NCBI GenBank assembly: GCA_964509425.1
Contig: CAZDWZ010000002.1
Span: 434,001-498,000 of the forward strand
Length of the DNA stretch: 64,000 nucleotides
DNA from: CAZDWZ01 sp964509425
Lineage (GTDB): Bacteria; Bdellovibrionota_C; UBA2361; SZUA-149; CAZDWZ01
Direction of reading: 5' to 3'
Positions 26,100 through 35,565 of this stretch are shown here, in pieces (within the stretch, counting starts at the first letter, position 1; each line of letters begins with the position of its first letter). The notes beneath the pieces were generated by a model that was not told the origin of the DNA, made no database searches, and worked only from the letters and a program-made list of their open reading frames with translations. A program made the translations under genes and the position numbers.

Positions 26100-27050
26100 T
26101 TAAAACTCTCCGGTTCTCCGTCTGCTGGTTCCTTCGCCGTATTCAGAAACACCCGGAGGACCAGACCTTGAAACCACTTCCGGCACCATCCCGCGCGGAT
26201 CGGCTGCCGGCAATTTCGCTCGCTTTCTCTGCTTTCGAGACGACATCACAGCCGCGACTCCGAGAACTATGCCCGAGAGAGTCGCACCGAGAAGGAGAGT
26301 GCCGATCTGCGCGTATGCCTTCAACCGTTCGGAAGCAACGACACGAAACGGAAAAGGCCGGAGCTGAATAAACGCCGCGCTACTTCCCTGGCCGACATCT
26401 CCCTCGCCCTCGAGAGCAGATATAGGAAAAAAAATTCTCGTCGCGTTTACTGAAATTGCTTCAGCACTCGCGCCGGGAATAACTTTCATCACGATATTCT
26501 TGATCTCATCAACATCAAACGGAATATTTCCCGAGGGAGAAAGATACCGAATCACCAGCGCGACCGATGGCGTCGAGCCTAGGGACGAGCCCGAGTTATC
26601 GTCCGTCAAAAGGGACCGGACTACGGCCTTCACATCGAGGATTCCAGGCAAGCTGGCCACAACTCGCTCGACTTCAATCGCCATCGCATGATCGAGTCGG
26701 AGCTTATTCATTTCCGGAGTGTTTGGAATGAGTCCCTTCGGCGCCGTCAGCTCCTCAAACTGTTCGCGACGCTCGCTTGGGAGACGATACTCATGCATGA
26801 CCTGCAATGCCCGAAGGTACTCATTTCCCGAAACCGTGACCATGTATGAAGCTTCTCTTCCCGAGGAGGTCCGCTCGCGAGCGGATACGATCCCAACGCC
26901 CCGTAAGGCGACCATGAGTTCGACGGACTGTTGAGTGTCCAGGTTTCCGGCAAGCTCCTGCTGCTCACTGCAGCCGGTAAGACCGAAGGTAGACAGACAA
27001 ATGAGTGGAACGACGAGACCGACCCTCAAGCTCCGAAGGTCAGAACGCAT
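26100..27050 (-). CDS. sctJ: T3SS inner-membrane ring lipoprotein (SctJ)
   Basis: About 316 residues. ATG 27050 gives a lipoprotein signal peptide (basic start, VGLVVPLICLSTFGLTGC; lipidated Cys about 24). The SctJ/FliF ring-building domains follow: the first has LVALRGVGI-like turns and LRALQVMHEYRLP, the second VERVVASLPGILDVKAVV and ALVIRYL. A C-terminal membrane helix (about 255-280) and basic tail close the protein, as in YscJ. A longer frame from 27134 lacks a credible signal sequence. The ring sits in the inner membrane around the export gate. Confidence 0.88.
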   Translation of the reverse strand: MRSDLRSLRVGLVVPLICLSTFGLTGCSEQQELAGNLDTQQSVELMVALRGVGIVSARERTSSGREASYMVTVSGNEYLRALQVMHEYRLPSERREQFEELTAPKGLIPNTPEMNKLRLDHAMAIEVERVVASLPGILDVKAVVRSLLTDDNSGSSLGSTPSVALVIRYLSPSGNIPFDVDEIKNIVMKVIPGASAEAISVNATRIFFPISALEGEGDVGQGSSAAFIQLRPFPFRVVASERLKAYAQIGTLLLGATLSGIVLGVAAVMSSRKQRKRAKLPAADPRGMVPEVVSRSGPPGVSEYGEGTSRRRTGEF

Positions 27051-27282
27051 TTGTTCGCGGCACCGGAAATATTCGCTGCACCGGATATATCTACAGCGCC
27101 GTAATGTGCGTAACAGTCTCGCCTCGAGATTCATCTCGCCCTAACCGGTAGCGGCCCCAAAGAGACTCGCCCTACTAGTGCTTCAACCGGTTAATAATGT
27201 CGCAAACTTGAGCCTTCGGCACTGTTTTTCCAGGTGTCGAAGCACTAGATTCTTCTGGCTCGGCTGCGCCTCGCGTGCCGCA

Positions 27283-27312
27283 CGAACGAAACGAGTTTGC
27301 TCGTTTCGTTCG
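27283..27312. repeat. Perfect intra-operon palindrome
   Basis: The 13-bp arms CGAACGAAACGAG and CTCGTTTCGTTCG flank a 4-nt loop, in the gap between the zinc-ribbon FHA gene and sctJ. Shorter complementary flanks (GTGCCG near 27275 and CGGCAC near 27319) lengthen the structure. In RNA it could attenuate or protect the sctJ-sctQ part of the transcript. The rest of the 312-base gap 27051-27362 holds no gene that I can see. Confidence 0.75.
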
Positions 27313-27362
27313 CGGAAGCGGCACTGGGAACGGCAGCTCTCGCGCCGTCACCGATCATCAAG

Positions 27363-28580
27363 TTAGCGCGGAAGAAGAACTACAACAACCTCATAGTCAC
27401 CGAACCGCACCCTATCACCGTGGTTCAGAACGGTGGAGTTAAGGACCTGCGACCAGTCGTTGCCTTTCCCGCCGGAGCGAAGCACGTATGTTCCGCGTTC
27501 GCTCATGAGGTCTTGGAAGGAAAAGCCCTCTCCTTCCGACGCAACAAGCATTCCGTGAGGCGTTGAAATGGACTCGTGAGAAAACACGACATCCGTGTTT
27601 CTCAACTGTCCGCGTCCGATGAAGCAACGTCCGGAACGAATTTCAACTGCCCGACCCTTGTTATCTTCTCGAAAACTTACCAACCAACCTATAAGCATAC
27701 CATCCCCACTGACACGTTGTTCTGCAACCAGCGATGATCCCGTCCAGGCTTGTTCATCACGTTTCATCGACTCTCTCTTCGCACTGCTCTCGGCCGAAGC
27801 CACAGGTTTAACCGAAACAACAGGCTCCTCCTTCCCCTCCGGCTCCCACGATTGTTCGAGAGGAGCTTCCGTCGGGAACGAAGGCGATTGGAACCCGTGA
27901 CCTTCGCTCAGATTCCAGTCCGATGCGCCCGCTTTTCCAGGTGAGCTAAAAGTGGTCTCCGACTCGGATTTGTCTCCAGACGCCGGAGTCGAGCTTCCCG
28001 CTTCGCCTTGCAGTAATCCGTTGCCCTTCCGCTTTCTTCTTCTGCGGCGCCGACGCTTACCTTGACGGCCGCCTTCGGCAGAAGATCCGAATGCGTCGCC
28101 CTCGCCTTCCGCTTCGCCTTCGCCTTCGAAGTCATCGTCATCCCCGGCCTCATCGTGATCGTCCCAGGAGGACTGACCAGACGAAGTTTCCGCCGCATCC
28201 GATGAACCGCTGTCTAAATCGTTTGTGTTTTCGGCATCGATCTCTTCGTCCTCCAAAGGACTTTGATCGGAGACGAACTGCTGCCAGGAAGGACTTTTTG
28301 AAAGTACAGGATCGGGCTCGTCGAGCGCTCCCATTGACGCCTGCTGCGCTCGAAGGGCTTCTACCTCGGAAGGTGAGGTTGACGCCGTTCGCTGCCGCAC
28401 GCGACTCTTCGCAGGCTGTGTTTCGTCCGAGCTCGCGCCACCAGCGGCTGGAGCATTTGTTGCGCTCCCGCCCTTTTCAAACTGGTGACCGCACATTCGG
28501 CATCGCGTGGCGATCGCCGGAATGAGACTTCGACAGCTGGGACAACGTATAAAGGTGAGTTCCGCCTCTTCTGCCGTCAT
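27363..28580 (-). CDS. Zinc-ribbon and FHA-domain protein in the T3SS operon
   Basis: 405 residues. A zinc ribbon of CxxC-x13-CxxC type (residues about 13-32: CPSC and CRMC) is followed by a long disordered acidic region (about 35-270; a basic RRRRRRRK patch near 175) and a C-terminal FHA domain (about 300-403): strands around GRCFIGRG, SHESISTPHG (phosphothreonine-contacting Ser/His) and LNHGDRVRFGDYEVVV. FHA domains bind phosphothreonine. The architecture matches the last part of the FHA gene at 46829-47875, which also ends in a VVVL-type strand. It suggests a phospho-dependent adaptor at the secretion apparatus. Confidence 0.82.
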   Translation of the reverse strand: MTAEEAELTFIRCPSCRSLIPAIATRCRMCGHQFEKGGSATNAPAAGGASSDETQPAKSRVRQRTASTSPSEVEALRAQQASMGALDEPDPVLSKSPSWQQFVSDQSPLEDEEIDAENTNDLDSGSSDAAETSSGQSSWDDHDEAGDDDDFEGEGEAEGEGDAFGSSAEGGRQGKRRRRRRRKRKGNGLLQGEAGSSTPASGDKSESETTFSSPGKAGASDWNLSEGHGFQSPSFPTEAPLEQSWEPEGKEEPVVSVKPVASAESSAKRESMKRDEQAWTGSSLVAEQRVSGDGMLIGWLVSFREDNKGRAVEIRSGRCFIGRGQLRNTDVVFSHESISTPHGMLVASEGEGFSFQDLMSERGTYVLRSGGKGNDWSQVLNSTVLNHGDRVRFGDYEVVVVLLPR

Positions 28581-28748
28581 AGTGAGATCCTCTTGAAAAA
28601 ACCTCTCATCACATCACTACTTCTGTACCGCACAACTATGCCTCGTCTTAGATCTCCTCGAGTTGAACAACGCTTTTGGAGAAGGTCTGACTGAAAAAAT
28701 TTGTCCACCAGCTAGATACAGCGGGCCCGCGTGGAAAGTCTAATGCCG

Positions 28749-30392
28749 TCAGTAAAAGTATTTATCGGCAAAGAAACCTAAAAACACGAGACCACTAAAT
28801 AAAGTCAGCAGAACAATCAGTAAAAACAACAACACTCGCGAAAAGCTTGCGCCGAGACCGAGCGGCTCATCAGCTTCCTCAAGTAGCTGAAATTGCTCCG
28901 ATTCCTTATAGCTCCCCGCCCCTTCTCCGTTTAGATGATACTCATCGTCGCCGAAGCCGGAAGAGCGAGAGGACGGATCGGGGTCCTCGAACAAGTTACT
29001 TCCGAGACTGTTATCGTTGAATTCATTGCGATCGAATACTTCTCTGACAAAATTGCTATTGTTGTAGCCATCCGATTGGAAGCGATCGTCGCCGCGAGTT
29101 TGTAGTCGTCCCGCTGGATATTCGTAATCGTCGTCCATTTCGGAATCTTCGAGATCATCCTCATCTCGATCGATCACCGGCAGCTCGGTCTTCGTCGCCA
29201 TCATCGTCGGCGGGGAAAGCGGATCTACTGCAGCAAAGGGCGAACCATCCGTCGCATATTGGCCTTTTATCGCATCTTGCGGTGCACTCAGCTTCTCGTC
29301 CGCGGCCCGTGAATCGAGCTCATCGCGTATCGCTTGTTCTTCGCTTTCGCTTCTCGCGATGTAGAGCTCAACACCTCCGCCAAGCTCGATCGTTCGCACG
29401 TCGTTCAGAACATCGAGCGGCACCCCTCTCTCGAGTCGATCACCTTCCAACGAAGTTCCGTTACTGCTTTCGTCGAGCACTCGCATTCGTCCGTCGTCCG
29501 TCCACTCAAATTGCAGGTGACATCGGGAGATGTGCGGCGCATTGATCCAAATATCGTTCGCCGGATCTCGCCCCACGGTGAGCTTGCCGGTTCCGGTCAA
29601 TACGAAACGGGATGGACGAACGTTGTCGTCGTTGGAAAAAATGACAGGATATTTTGCCTGACGACGTTGCGGTGGCGCTTGAACGGACGGTCGATTCTGG
29701 AGGCGGCTCATGTCCTCCGGTCGGAGCAGAAGCGAGAACGTGATCTCGCTCCCGATCGAAATTACACTGTCGGCGGTGATCGGAGTTCTCTCGCTGATTT
29801 TCTCGCCTGAAACGAGAGTTCCGTTGGTGCTTCCTAAATCTTCCACCCAGCACTGTCCGTCGTCGCAACCGATCTGCACGTGCTCGGCAGAGACATCAGA
29901 GGACTCGAAGCGAAGTAAGCAGGACCGAGCCCTGCCGAGTTTTATCGGAGAGCGCGGCGAGAACGACAGTAAAACTGGCGCGCCACCCAGGACAGATATT
30001 GCGGGATAGAGCGGTGAGTCGTAATTCAACGCAGTTCGTAGCACCCGGATGGCCGCGACGTCAGGAGCTTCGTCACCCTCGAGGATGAGATCGACATCGA
30101 GCGCGATAATCCGGATGAGCACGCCGCCGAATTGAATCTCTCCGCGATTGGTGAACGTGCCGGTCAGCCCGGAAGGAGAAGTGATGTTGTCAGCGTCGCT
30201 CGGCCGTCGCACGACGTCCGAGCGAAACTCGCGGCCAAGACCTCGGGTGATCCGAATGTCCGGCAGGTTTGATTGAGATTCGATAAAAACGTGTGCGGTT
30301 TCACTGGACCCGAGAATGGCCGAGGTCCTCCGGAGGAAGATAGTTTCGGGCAGGCTTATGCCGTCTGAGAATTCGATCTCAAGCGCAAACAC
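28749..30392 (-). CDS. Tail-anchored multi-FHA protein in the T3SS operon
   Basis: 547 residues from GTG 30392 (AGGGAG site 5 nt upstream). Two clear FHA domains: about 150-225 (IKLGRARSCLLRF, SAEHVQI, LGSTNGTLVSG) and about 265-350 (LTVGRDPANDI, SRCHLQF, ESSNGTSLEG); the first 120 residues look like a third, decayed one. A long acidic disordered stretch (about 360-505) leads to one C-terminal membrane helix (about 518-540) with only a few residues beyond. CdsD/SctD of Chlamydiae also has FHA domains but continues into a large periplasmic part, which is absent here, so this is not a normal SctD. Confidence 0.82.
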   Translation of the reverse strand: MFALEIEFSDGISLPETIFLRRTSAILGSSETAHVFIESQSNLPDIRITRGLGREFRSDVVRRPSDADNITSPSGLTGTFTNRGEIQFGGVLIRIIALDVDLILEGDEAPDVAAIRVLRTALNYDSPLYPAISVLGGAPVLLSFSPRSPIKLGRARSCLLRFESSDVSAEHVQIGCDDGQCWVEDLGSTNGTLVSGEKISERTPITADSVISIGSEITFSLLLRPEDMSRLQNRPSVQAPPQRRQAKYPVIFSNDDNVRPSRFVLTGTGKLTVGRDPANDIWINAPHISRCHLQFEWTDDGRMRVLDESSNGTSLEGDRLERGVPLDVLNDVRTIELGGGVELYIARSESEEQAIRDELDSRAADEKLSAPQDAIKGQYATDGSPFAAVDPLSPPTMMATKTELPVIDRDEDDLEDSEMDDDYEYPAGRLQTRGDDRFQSDGYNNSNFVREVFDRNEFNDNSLGSNLFEDPDPSSRSSGFGDDEYHLNGEGAGSYKESEQFQLLEEADEPLGLGASFSRVLLFLLIVLLTLFSGLVFLGFFADKYFY

Positions 30393-30418
30393 AAATGCTC
30401 CCTAACTTGCCGAATTCA

Positions 30419-32881
30419 TCACCCACGATTACTCCGTTCCTTCGTCACCCAGTGATTCTCCTCATAGGCGCGTCGAATTTCGGGATCTTCTTCTCTATCG
30501 TAGGAGCGGAGAATTCTCTGAAGCACAACCAGCTCATTTCGGCCCCGGAGCGCTTTAACCACTTCAAGGCGGATGTCGCGAGATGGGCTATCTAAAAGGT
30601 CAAGAACCTCCTGCGATGGGAGTCTCTCCCCGAATCGCTTCAGGATGATCCCCAGAATTCTCGTGTCCCCGGACGACCGGCTGAATCGGTACAACATCCC
30701 CGGAGACGACTCCGTGAGAAACTGGTCGAGCGCATAGCTGAGCTCATCATCATTCGCCATCTCTTCGAGGGAAATGATTCCTAGCGGCTTTACGAGCCGT
30801 GAGCGGGAATCCCAGAGCTGATTCTTCACCCAACCGATGAATGTCTTCCCCGGCTCGTTTTGTAGCGAGCGGCCGGCAACGATTTCAAACGCCTTGGTCG
30901 CGACTTCGGGAGAGCTCGAAGTCGCCATCGCCGACAGAAGCACCCGCTCGGCGCCTGGGGCCATCCATTGCCCTACCACCTGCAGCGCATCCAGGTCCCA
31001 TCCGTTTAATGCGCTTCGAACGAGAGCCGACTGGAGTGGAACATCCTGCGGGCCCTTCTCCAGCTGAATGACGGCATCCAGAACGATGGCCTGGTACGGC
31101 GGCAAAGCTTTTCTTCGCGCCATTTCGCGTGCCAGATCAAAGACCGTTCTATTTTCGTGTTCCGCGAGATGAACGAGGGACCAGCGAAGGTCTTCATCCG
31201 AGATCCGCTGGAGCCAATCGGGGAGATCTTTCTGGAACGATCGCGCGAGATGGTTCGTCGCAAGAATCAGCGCTCCAATACCACGTCCTGCCACTTCGGT
31301 TTGACCGGCCTTTTGTCCGACGAAGGATCGAAGAATCGGGACGAACGTGGCCTCAGATTCATCAAGGGCAAGAGCGGCAACGAGTTGTGTCGTTCGCTCC
31401 GGATCAACTGCCACCGCTTCCTCAAGTGTCTTCTTCCGCGTTTCAGTAGAGAGACTTCGGTCGCAGGCGAGCAAGAGTTTGTTGAAGACTTCGGGAGTGA
31501 CGCGCGCACCGCCGCCTTCAGACCAAAATCTTCGGAGCAGCTCGGCGACCCGCGACTGACGGTCGTTGGTCAGACGCTGAAAGAGAAATTTATCAAGTGA
31601 GCGCACGAGATTCGATTCGAGTCCCGCGGTTCGAAGACGAAGGAGAACGGAATACGCGCTTCCTTGTTGTGACTGAGCGATCCGCTCGATCGCCTTCTCT
31701 CGTTTCTCGAATGGCAGACCCGCAGAGGTCGCGTCGACGAGGAGCGGTTTCAATTCCGCGGGCGCTGCGTTTATCACATCGGTTAATGTGCTCGCCTGCT
31801 GCGGCGGCCGGTTCACTCGATCAATGGCGAGGAACAACAATCCGGCAACAAGAAGTCCCACGACGAGAGCGACCGACCAGGTGATAAATCGAACCCGTTT
31901 ATCATCGATATCAACGGGCCGTCCTCGTTGAGGTTGCGGACGGTATGACGTCGGCATGGATTTCGTCTGCGGCGCAATGTACGTCGAGACTTCCTTCTGC
32001 TGATTCTCCTCGAGCGCAGGAGATCGAACCGCCACGGTCTTCCTCGACCAGCGCGTGTTTCCGTAAATGCTGCTTCCATGCTCGATTGCGGAGTGAAGCG
32101 CCTTCAGCAGCTCTCTCGCGTCGGGAAAGCGCTCGCTGGGACGTGCCGCAAGACAATTCCCCAGAATATCATCGGTCCACACCGGGAGATCGGTGCGCAC
32201 AGTGGTTGGCGCAGGTGCTACCGCCGTCACATCCGGAATATGGTCCGCCGTAAGCTGACGTCCCGCGAGCGGAAAGCGGCCCGTGAAAAGCCGGTAACCG
32301 AGCACACCGAGCGCAAAGATATCGACGGTTGGATCATTCGCGGAGAGATTCCTTTGTTCAGGGGCGACGAAATGCAATGTCTCGGTCGGGGGCAACGCCG
32401 CAGTCTGTTTTGCTCCGGACTCAAAGGGTCCCAGCATCGACCAGAGGATCGGTTTTCCTGCTGCCTCAAGAAAAAAGCTTTCGTTGCAGATATCGCTCAA
32501 TACCTGCCCGTGCTCATGGACGCGGGCGATGGAGTCTACGAGGTTGACGAACGTGTTCTGCAAATCCGGAATGCTGAATGGGTGACCAAGAAGGTTTGCG
32601 CCGCGTGCAAAGTCAGTCACGAGAAATGCGGTGCCTCGAGCATCGACTCCCCAGAAGCGAAACGGAATCCGGCTCACTTGCGCATCGCTCAAAAGTTGCA
32701 AGCGCGCTGAAAACTGCAGCGCGATCTCCGAACCGAAGACAAGAGGATATCGAAGAAGCCAGAGTGTGACGCGTTCACCCGTTTCTTGATCAACCGCTTC
32801 AAAGGCTTCCGAGGTGCGAGTCGACGCCAGCCGCCCACCACGAACCAGCCTCTCTCCAACCATTTGATAACTAAAATCCAT
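30419..32881 (-). CDS. Membrane pseudokinase with helical-repeat periplasmic domain
   Basis: About 820 residues. The first 280 have a Ser/Thr-kinase fold, visible from the APE-like FVAPEQ, the DIFALGVLGYRLFTGRFP helix and the conserved Arg near PSERFPDA. The VAIK Lys, the catalytic-loop Lys/Asn (here DICNES) and the DFG motif (here SML) are lost, so it should not phosphorylate. One membrane helix (about 330-357, SVALVVGLLVAGLLFLA) is followed by about 460 residues of alpha-helical HEAT-like repeats. ATG 32881 has a GGAAAGAG site. Position between sctV and FHA genes suggests a structural or sensing role in the T3SS. Confidence 0.82.
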   Translation of the reverse strand: MDFSYQMVGERLVRGGRLASTRTSEAFEAVDQETGERVTLWLLRYPLVFGSEIALQFSARLQLLSDAQVSRIPFRFWGVDARGTAFLVTDFARGANLLGHPFSIPDLQNTFVNLVDSIARVHEHGQVLSDICNESFFLEAAGKPILWSMLGPFESGAKQTAALPPTETLHFVAPEQRNLSANDPTVDIFALGVLGYRLFTGRFPLAGRQLTADHIPDVTAVAPAPTTVRTDLPVWTDDILGNCLAARPSERFPDARELLKALHSAIEHGSSIYGNTRWSRKTVAVRSPALEENQQKEVSTYIAPQTKSMPTSYRPQPQRGRPVDIDDKRVRFITWSVALVVGLLVAGLLFLAIDRVNRPPQQASTLTDVINAAPAELKPLLVDATSAGLPFEKREKAIERIAQSQQGSAYSVLLRLRTAGLESNLVRSLDKFLFQRLTNDRQSRVAELLRRFWSEGGGARVTPEVFNKLLLACDRSLSTETRKKTLEEAVAVDPERTTQLVAALALDESEATFVPILRSFVGQKAGQTEVAGRGIGALILATNHLARSFQKDLPDWLQRISDEDLRWSLVHLAEHENRTVFDLAREMARRKALPPYQAIVLDAVIQLEKGPQDVPLQSALVRSALNGWDLDALQVVGQWMAPGAERVLLSAMATSSSPEVATKAFEIVAGRSLQNEPGKTFIGWVKNQLWDSRSRLVKPLGIISLEEMANDDELSYALDQFLTESSPGMLYRFSRSSGDTRILGIILKRFGERLPSQEVLDLLDSPSRDIRLEVVKALRGRNELVVLQRILRSYDREEDPEIRRAYEENHWVTKERSNRG

Positions 32882-32991
32882 AGTACGCTCTTTCCAATTT
32901 TCGCCGGACAACATTCCGGATTCTGGCTCGGACGCTTAGAGCAATGCTCCGGCTCGTTCGCGAACTCTTTCGCAAAAGAACGAAACGGAAC

Positions 32992-35259
32992 CTAACTTAA
33001 GACACCAACGACGTCCGGACGTTCCGGACGTAGAGGCCGAACTTGTTCGTTGAGCTCTTCGTACGACAGTGTACGGAACCAACCGACCGATGGGAAAAGG
33101 TGGTTCAGAAACTCACTTACCGCCGCACGAATCTCACCGGAGCACAGAACGACAACCGGTAACGCTCCTCGTTCCAGCGCCGGAGAGAACATCTGACGCG
33201 AATGCTCCCTCAACTGCTGATCCATTTCCGGCTCAAGCGGCGGTTTTCCTTTGCCTAAGCTCCAGGAGGCTACCGCACTACGAAACTCGTCCTCAACTGA
33301 AGATGCTATGAGAAACGTACGGATTCTTCCACCTGGTCCCAGTGCCTGAGCACTAATTGAGCGGGCGCATACCTTACGGAGGTGATCGTGAAGATCGAGC
33401 AGCCAGCCCCCGCGATCTTTATCAGGAGGCATCACCGCAGCAAACTCAGCAATACCCTCAAGAATTGTCTTAATATCGCGGACGCTCACTTGATCGCGAA
33501 GCAGGCGGCGGAAAACCTCGGTGAGCTCCGGGAACGAAATGATTCCCCTCTCCACCACTTCTTCGTACAGCCCCGGGAACTTCGCCTTCGCAGATTTCAT
33601 CTCCCGTTTGACTTCGTCGATTCCAACAAGCTCTCCAAGATGGTCTCGGGTGGCAGCCAGCACGTCGAGCGCCAAAAATTCCACGGGTTCGAGAATGACG
33701 ACGCCGAGCTTGCTCATCGCCTGAAAGAGGTTCCGATCGGGCGGGAGCCAGGAAGCAAGTCCGTAGTCTACCGGATGCCTGACCGAAACAGCCCCTAACG
33801 CACCGAATATCGCCAGCATCGAAGGGGGAGCCCCGAGGAAAATCTCTCCGAGGCGCACGCTTCCTTGCCGCACGACGTGCTCCCGAATCCGAATGCGGTA
33901 CCCGCCGATGGGAAGGTCGCTCGCGAAGCGAACGGAGACCTCAGGAACATACATTCCGTATTCCTTGGAAAATGCATGGCGCTGGGCGTCCAGAAAATCG
34001 CGGAAAATTTTCTCGTCTGGAACTCGAAGCTGTTGTGAATCCCAGCGGCCAGCAAAGCTTCCCTCATCAAGCTCGAGCTCGAGTGGCTGCACATCAAACG
34101 GAGAGACGGCTGTTCCCCCCGATAACAGCTGCTGACTCTCAATTGCGGGAGCGGGGAGCTCGCCAGCACGCGGCTGTGGCAGACCCTGATACGCATTTGG
34201 CAGCTCGGGGCGCACCTCGCGAAGCGGATCGAGGACCTGCCAATCTGCTCCGGCTCTTTCCTCATCGAGATACTTTCTCGAATACCAGGCGAGGAACAAC
34301 AGCACGGCGCCTGTGAGCGCAAACGGAACAAACGGCAAACCAAGAACTGAAAGCAGCAGAAATGTTCCCGCGGTAAACGCCAGGACATGACGATCTTCCA
34401 AGAACTGATTAAAGATTTGACCGCCGGACGACTGCGCTCGCTGATCATGCACGTGGGTGACGATAAAGCCGGCGGCCAACGAAGTCAGCAGCGACGGAAG
34501 GCAATTGACGAGACCATCACCAATAGCCAGCACACCGAAGGTGGCAACCGAGTCCTGCCAAGACAAGCCGCGGCTGATACCAAGAGCCAAGCCGCCGATG
34601 GCGTTTACGGCAACAATAACGAATCCGGCGATCGCGTCCCCTTGAACGAATTTCATCGCTCCGTCCATCGCTCCGAAAAACTGCGATTCCCGGCTCAGCT
34701 CCGCTCTTTTATAGGCCGCTTCATCGGGAGTGATTCTGCCCATCCTGAGATCGGCATCAATGGCCATTTGACGGCCCGGGACCGCATCGAGAACGAAGCG
34801 GGCCGCAACTTCAGCAACTCGAGCAGAACCTTTCGCAACGACGAGAAAGTTCACGAGCGCGATAATTCCGAAGATCATCGCGCCGACTACGAAATTTCCT
34901 CGGACGACCATCTCTCCAAACGTCCGAATCACGTTCCCTGCGACGCCGAGACCTTGATCGCCGTAGAGGAGAATCAACCGGGTCGAAGAAACATTAACGG
35001 CAAGCCGAAGCAAAGTCGCAAGGAGGAGCACTGTTGGAAAAGATGAGAGCCGACTCGGCTGCCGGTTGATGAGGCTCGTCACCAGCAAGAGAAGTGCAAG
35101 AACGAAATTCGCTGCAATAAGTAGGTCGAGAAGGAACTTCGGCAAGGGGACGAGAATAACGATCAGCAGAGCGACGATGAGCAGCGCAACGAGCGTCCCA
35201 TCGCTTCCAACACGGCGCAGCGCACCTCCGAATGATCTCACTCCATCAGCAGCGGGCAT
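32992..35259 (-). CDS. sctV: T3SS export-gate protein SctV (FlhA family)
   Basis: 755 residues. The N-terminal half has eight predicted membrane helices and FHIPEP-family motifs: LLATLLRLAVNVSSTRLIL, the FHIPEP loop with VPGRQMAIDADLRMGRIT, and LSRESQFFGAMDGAMKFVQGDAIAG. The C-terminal half is the cytoplasmic nonamer-ring domain. SctV moves substrates to the export channel using the proton gradient. ATG 35259 follows a GGGGAGGG site; a GTG 24 nt upstream is less likely. No flagellar genes are near, and sctJ/O/Q in the same operon favour an injectisome over a flagellum. First gene of the T3SS operon. Confidence 0.93.
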   Translation of the reverse strand: MPAADGVRSFGGALRRVGSDGTLVALLIVALLIVILVPLPKFLLDLLIAANFVLALLLLVTSLINRQPSRLSSFPTVLLLATLLRLAVNVSSTRLILLYGDQGLGVAGNVIRTFGEMVVRGNFVVGAMIFGIIALVNFLVVAKGSARVAEVAARFVLDAVPGRQMAIDADLRMGRITPDEAAYKRAELSRESQFFGAMDGAMKFVQGDAIAGFVIVAVNAIGGLALGISRGLSWQDSVATFGVLAIGDGLVNCLPSLLTSLAAGFIVTHVHDQRAQSSGGQIFNQFLEDRHVLAFTAGTFLLLSVLGLPFVPFALTGAVLLFLAWYSRKYLDEERAGADWQVLDPLREVRPELPNAYQGLPQPRAGELPAPAIESQQLLSGGTAVSPFDVQPLELELDEGSFAGRWDSQQLRVPDEKIFRDFLDAQRHAFSKEYGMYVPEVSVRFASDLPIGGYRIRIREHVVRQGSVRLGEIFLGAPPSMLAIFGALGAVSVRHPVDYGLASWLPPDRNLFQAMSKLGVVILEPVEFLALDVLAATRDHLGELVGIDEVKREMKSAKAKFPGLYEEVVERGIISFPELTEVFRRLLRDQVSVRDIKTILEGIAEFAAVMPPDKDRGGWLLDLHDHLRKVCARSISAQALGPGGRIRTFLIASSVEDEFRSAVASWSLGKGKPPLEPEMDQQLREHSRQMFSPALERGALPVVVLCSGEIRAAVSEFLNHLFPSVGWFRTLSYEELNEQVRPLRPERPDVVGVLS

Positions 35260-35565
35260 CCCACCCTCCCCAACCTCGCGCACCTTTCAGCGAACAAACT
35301 GGCATACGTCGACCTTCATTCCATTCCGAACCAGGCAGGGGAGAGAGGTCTGCCGTCCGGGTTCTTCGCTTTCGGCCGCACACTGAAGCCGCCTCCCCGC
35401 GGCTCCGCTTCGGAACCGCATTCGCCCATGCAAAACTATCGCTGTGAAGCGTAAAAACAGCAATTCAATTTTCGCAGGAAAACAGACGTTGCGAATGCGA
35501 CGCTGTCGAAAGTCGGAGCGGTCCTCGAAGAGCGATCGGCGCTCCGTGCGGGAATCCCGAGCTTC
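35260..35565. promoter_or_regulatory. Gap between the Tad operon and the T3SS operon
   Basis: About 306 bases between the tadC stop and the sctV start, both minus. It is GC-rich around 35385-35415 with partly self-complementary runs, and AT-rich near 35450-35470. A T3SS promoter is expected here, but no box is clear. No gene is seen. Confidence 0.4.

Noticed and set aside
28749..30392. Assigning the multi-FHA protein as SctD
   Set aside because: The membrane helix is at the very C-terminus and there is no periplasmic ring-building domain.
32992..35259. Calling the FHIPEP-family gene flagellar flhA
   Set aside because: No flagellar genes are nearby, and sctJ is a lipoprotein (FliF is not); the operon fits an injectisome-type system better.
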